Assembly: GCA_023249255.1 (NCBI GenBank)
Contig: JAHFCY010000147.1
Location: forward strand, 1 to 8,585
Source: Candidatus Lindowiibacteriota bacterium
GTDB taxonomy: Bacteria > Lindowbacteria > 2-12-FULL-62-27
DNA length: 8,585 bases
Direction of reading: 5' to 3'
Under the pieces are notes generated by a model. It saw only the letters and a program-made list of their open reading frames with translations. It was not told the DNA's origin and did no database searches. The position numbers were made by a program, and so were the translations under genes. Below are positions 7,011 through 8,585 of this stretch, in pieces. The stretch's first letter is position 1; the number at the start of each line of letters is the position of its first letter.

Positions 7011-8585
7011 TCACGGATAGTCCCGCCGGACCGGGCGGTACCGCAGGTTCGGATCGATCCAACCCGCGGCCTGGGGCTGGCCCATTCGAACCGGCCCCCG
7101 GTAAGGTCCGCCGCCGCCGATCGAATCATAGACGCGAATGGCGATGACGTTGACACCGTCGTGGCGCAGAAGTTTTTTCGGAATATCGTAGTTACGGTCG
7201 GCCTGCCAGGCTGTTTGATACTGCGGCGGAAACGTTCCGGTCCGGCCTGCGAAGTGTCCGTTCACGTACAGTTCGTCGACGTCGTCGACGGGGCCAAGCG
7301 ACAATCGGAGATTGCCCTTGTGCGATTTGGGAACGACAAACGTCGCCCGGTACCACGCATATCCGTCGTAATCGGGATATCCGTCATTTTCCCAGTTGCC
7401 GGGGACGCGGATCGGTTTGAACCCATCCGGTAATTTCTCGCCGGCGGCCCAGGCCATGTCATCGCCGGTGCGGAACGTCCAGTTGCCGAGCTGGTAGGGA
7501 TCATCGCGCACGAGAAATTCCCATTCGGTCGAAGAGACAGTACGGTTCTGGTCATCGACGAGTTCGGCAAAAATTCGAACGGATGCGCCTGGAGCGTCCG
7601 GCGCGGAAACGTCAAACGAGGCGACTTTCGCGACCGAGTCGGCGGCGATCGTCACCGGCGACGTCTGCGCAGCCTGACCGACCACGCCGAACCGCACCGT
7701 CCATTTCTGGATCGGATGATCCAGATCGGACACGACCCAGACCGGCACGCTGATTTTTTCGCGGATCGACACCTCACGCTTTCTGATTTCCATCGAAATG
7801 GCCACCGGCGCCATGGCATCGCGAAGCGCGTCATATCCGAGTTTGGGCGTGCGGTGATGGTCAACGACGGCCCACGTGATGGCGGGCCAGCACTCGGTGA
7901 ACATGAAGTGGTAGAGTCCTCCGAGCGGCGAATACTTGGTGCGGCGGTAGGATTCGGTCGCGAATCGGACAACGTCATACTGATATTTCTGGCTGACGCC
8001 GATAAATTCGTCGAGATTGCGGAAGAGTTCAAGCGGGCCGACATTGCGGATATTCTCGCCGGGCTGAAAGTCATGATACTTCCAATCGTTGATGTCCGGC
8101 GGCCACTGCGATGGATTCGCCAGAAATTCATGCGCGCTTTGGGTCACAGCCTGGGCGCCGTACTCGGTGAGAAACTGCTGTTTCTTGTCGGCGAACTCGA
8201 GATAATTTCCCGTGTACCATCCCCAGTATTCGTGCTCGTCCCAACCGCCGGGCCCGGGCGGCCACTTTCCAGAATTTTTGAGATGAACGCGAGTGGGATC
8301 AACGGTGCGTCCGAGCGCTTCGAGCCGGATATTGAGCGGGTCGTTCGCGCTTCCCTCGTTGTGCGCGCACCAGAGCCAGATCGATGGATGGTTGGTCCAG
8401 CCTTCGATGAACAAGCGATACTGGCGGAGGGCCTCGCGCGCAAACGGTTCGCCCGTATCATAGCTCCAGATGAGCGCGAAATCGGCCCATACGAGGATGC
8501 CGACCGAATCGGCGAGGTCGTAAAACGTGTGCGGCAGGACGTGGGCGTGGACCCGGATCGAATTGAGGTTTGCGCCTTTCATGAG
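7011..8585 (-). CDS. Glycoside hydrolase family 2 enzyme, 5'-truncated by window edge
   Basis: Retaining glycosidase of GH2 (beta-galactosidase/beta-glucuronidase/beta-mannosidase superfamily), likely exported or periplasmic, releasing sugar for the adjacent importer. The frame is open to the right edge. The first Met (8582) is internal: the text after it (ANLNSIRVHAH, then YDLADSVGILVW) is the early TIM-barrel part of a GH2, so the N-terminal sugar-binding and immunoglobulin-like domains lie outside. Numbering from that Met, the family signature NHPSIWLWCAHNEGS ends with the acid/base Glu76 (codon 8357-8355). The nucleophile is Glu140 in FLTEYGAQ (codon 8165-8163). HEYWGWYTG between them is substrate-pocket sequence of GH2 type. 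After a beta-sandwich region (about 260-360), residues 366-500 form a second carbohydrate-binding-like jelly-roll (VPGNWEN, YAWYRATFVVP, DELYVNGHFAGR). Its stop is followed after 27 nt by xylF. GH2 membership is secure; substrate is not readable from sequence. Confidence 0.9.
   Translation of the reverse strand, partial: LMKGANLNSIRVHAHVLPHTFYDLADSVGILVWADFALIWSYDTGEPFAREALRQYRLFIEGWTNHPSIWLWCAHNEGSANDPLNIRLEALGRTVDPTRVHLKNSGKWPPGPGGWDEHEYWGWYTGNYLEFADKKQQFLTEYGAQAVTQSAHEFLANPSQWPPDINDWKYHDFQPGENIRNVGPLELFRNLDEFIGVSQKYQYDVVRFATESYRRTKYSPLGGLYHFMFTECWPAITWAVVDHHRTPKLGYDALRDAMAPVAISMEIRKREVSIREKISVPVWVVSDLDHPIQKWTVRFGVVGQAAQTSPVTIAADSVAKVASFDVSAPDAPGASVRIFAELVDDQNRTVSSTEWEFLVRDDPYQLGNWTFRTGDDMAWAAGEKLPDGFKPIRVPGNWENDGYPDYDGYAWYRATFVVPKSHKGNLRLSLGPVDDVDELYVNGHFAGRTGTFPPQYQTAWQADRNYDIPKKLLRHDGVNVIAIRVYDSIGGGGPYRGPVRMGQPQAAGWIDPNLRYRPVRRDYP

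Overview
All supported genes lie on the minus strand and read right to left as one tightly packed array: GH2-type glycosidase (5' part beyond the right edge), xylF-like sugar-binding lipoprotein, xylG-like double ATPase, xylH-like permease, and a large secreted protein with two discoidin-type modules and a six-hairpin glycosidase-like body (3' part beyond the left edge). Gaps between genes are 27, 40, 51 and 1 nt. The window has no gene-free stretch over about 60 nt, no tRNA, rRNA, CRISPR array or transposase, and no convincing promoter or terminator; the operon promoter must lie right of 8585 and its terminator left of 1.

Reading right to left. 8585-7011: catalytic and C-terminal part of a GH2 enzyme with both family glutamates and an extra C-terminal jelly-roll. 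6983-5904: XylF-type periplasmic binding protein behind a strong AGGAGG ribosome-binding site, with an odd N-terminal extension encoded by a degenerate CAGA repeat. 5905-5871: five GATTTTG-type heptads filling most of the xylF-xylG gap, the first one beginning inside the xylF stop codon. 5863-4340: CUT2-type sugar ABC ATPase. 4332-4312: a perfect 8-bp stem-loop in the xylG-xylH gap. 4288-2963: CUT2-type permease with a long non-membrane insertion. 2961-1: an uninterrupted 987-codon reading frame, a candidate new or poorly characterised glycosidase.

In all this looks like a small carbohydrate-utilisation operon. Exported enzymes would trim a glycan, and a high-affinity monosaccharide ABC importer would take up the released sugar. 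No SusC/SusD pair, TonB receptor, regulator, isomerase or kinase is present in the window, so the sugar itself cannot be fixed. XylF similarity suggests D-xylose or a related aldose; the GH2 active site is compatible with beta-galactoside, beta-glucuronide or similar substrates.

The organism is a bacterium with a moderately GC-rich genome (roughly 55-60% by eye), exported lipoproteins, and a habit of short repeats in intergenic gaps. CBM32-like and GH2 enzymes beside CUT2 transporters are common in uncultured polysaccharide-degrading lineages (Planctomycetota/Verrucomicrobiota-like, Hydrogenedentota, Sumerlaeota, Armatimonadota and similar), but I cannot assign the phylum from sequence alone.

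The parts most worth a second look are the large multi-domain protein at the left end and the three different short repeat elements at successive transporter gene junctions.
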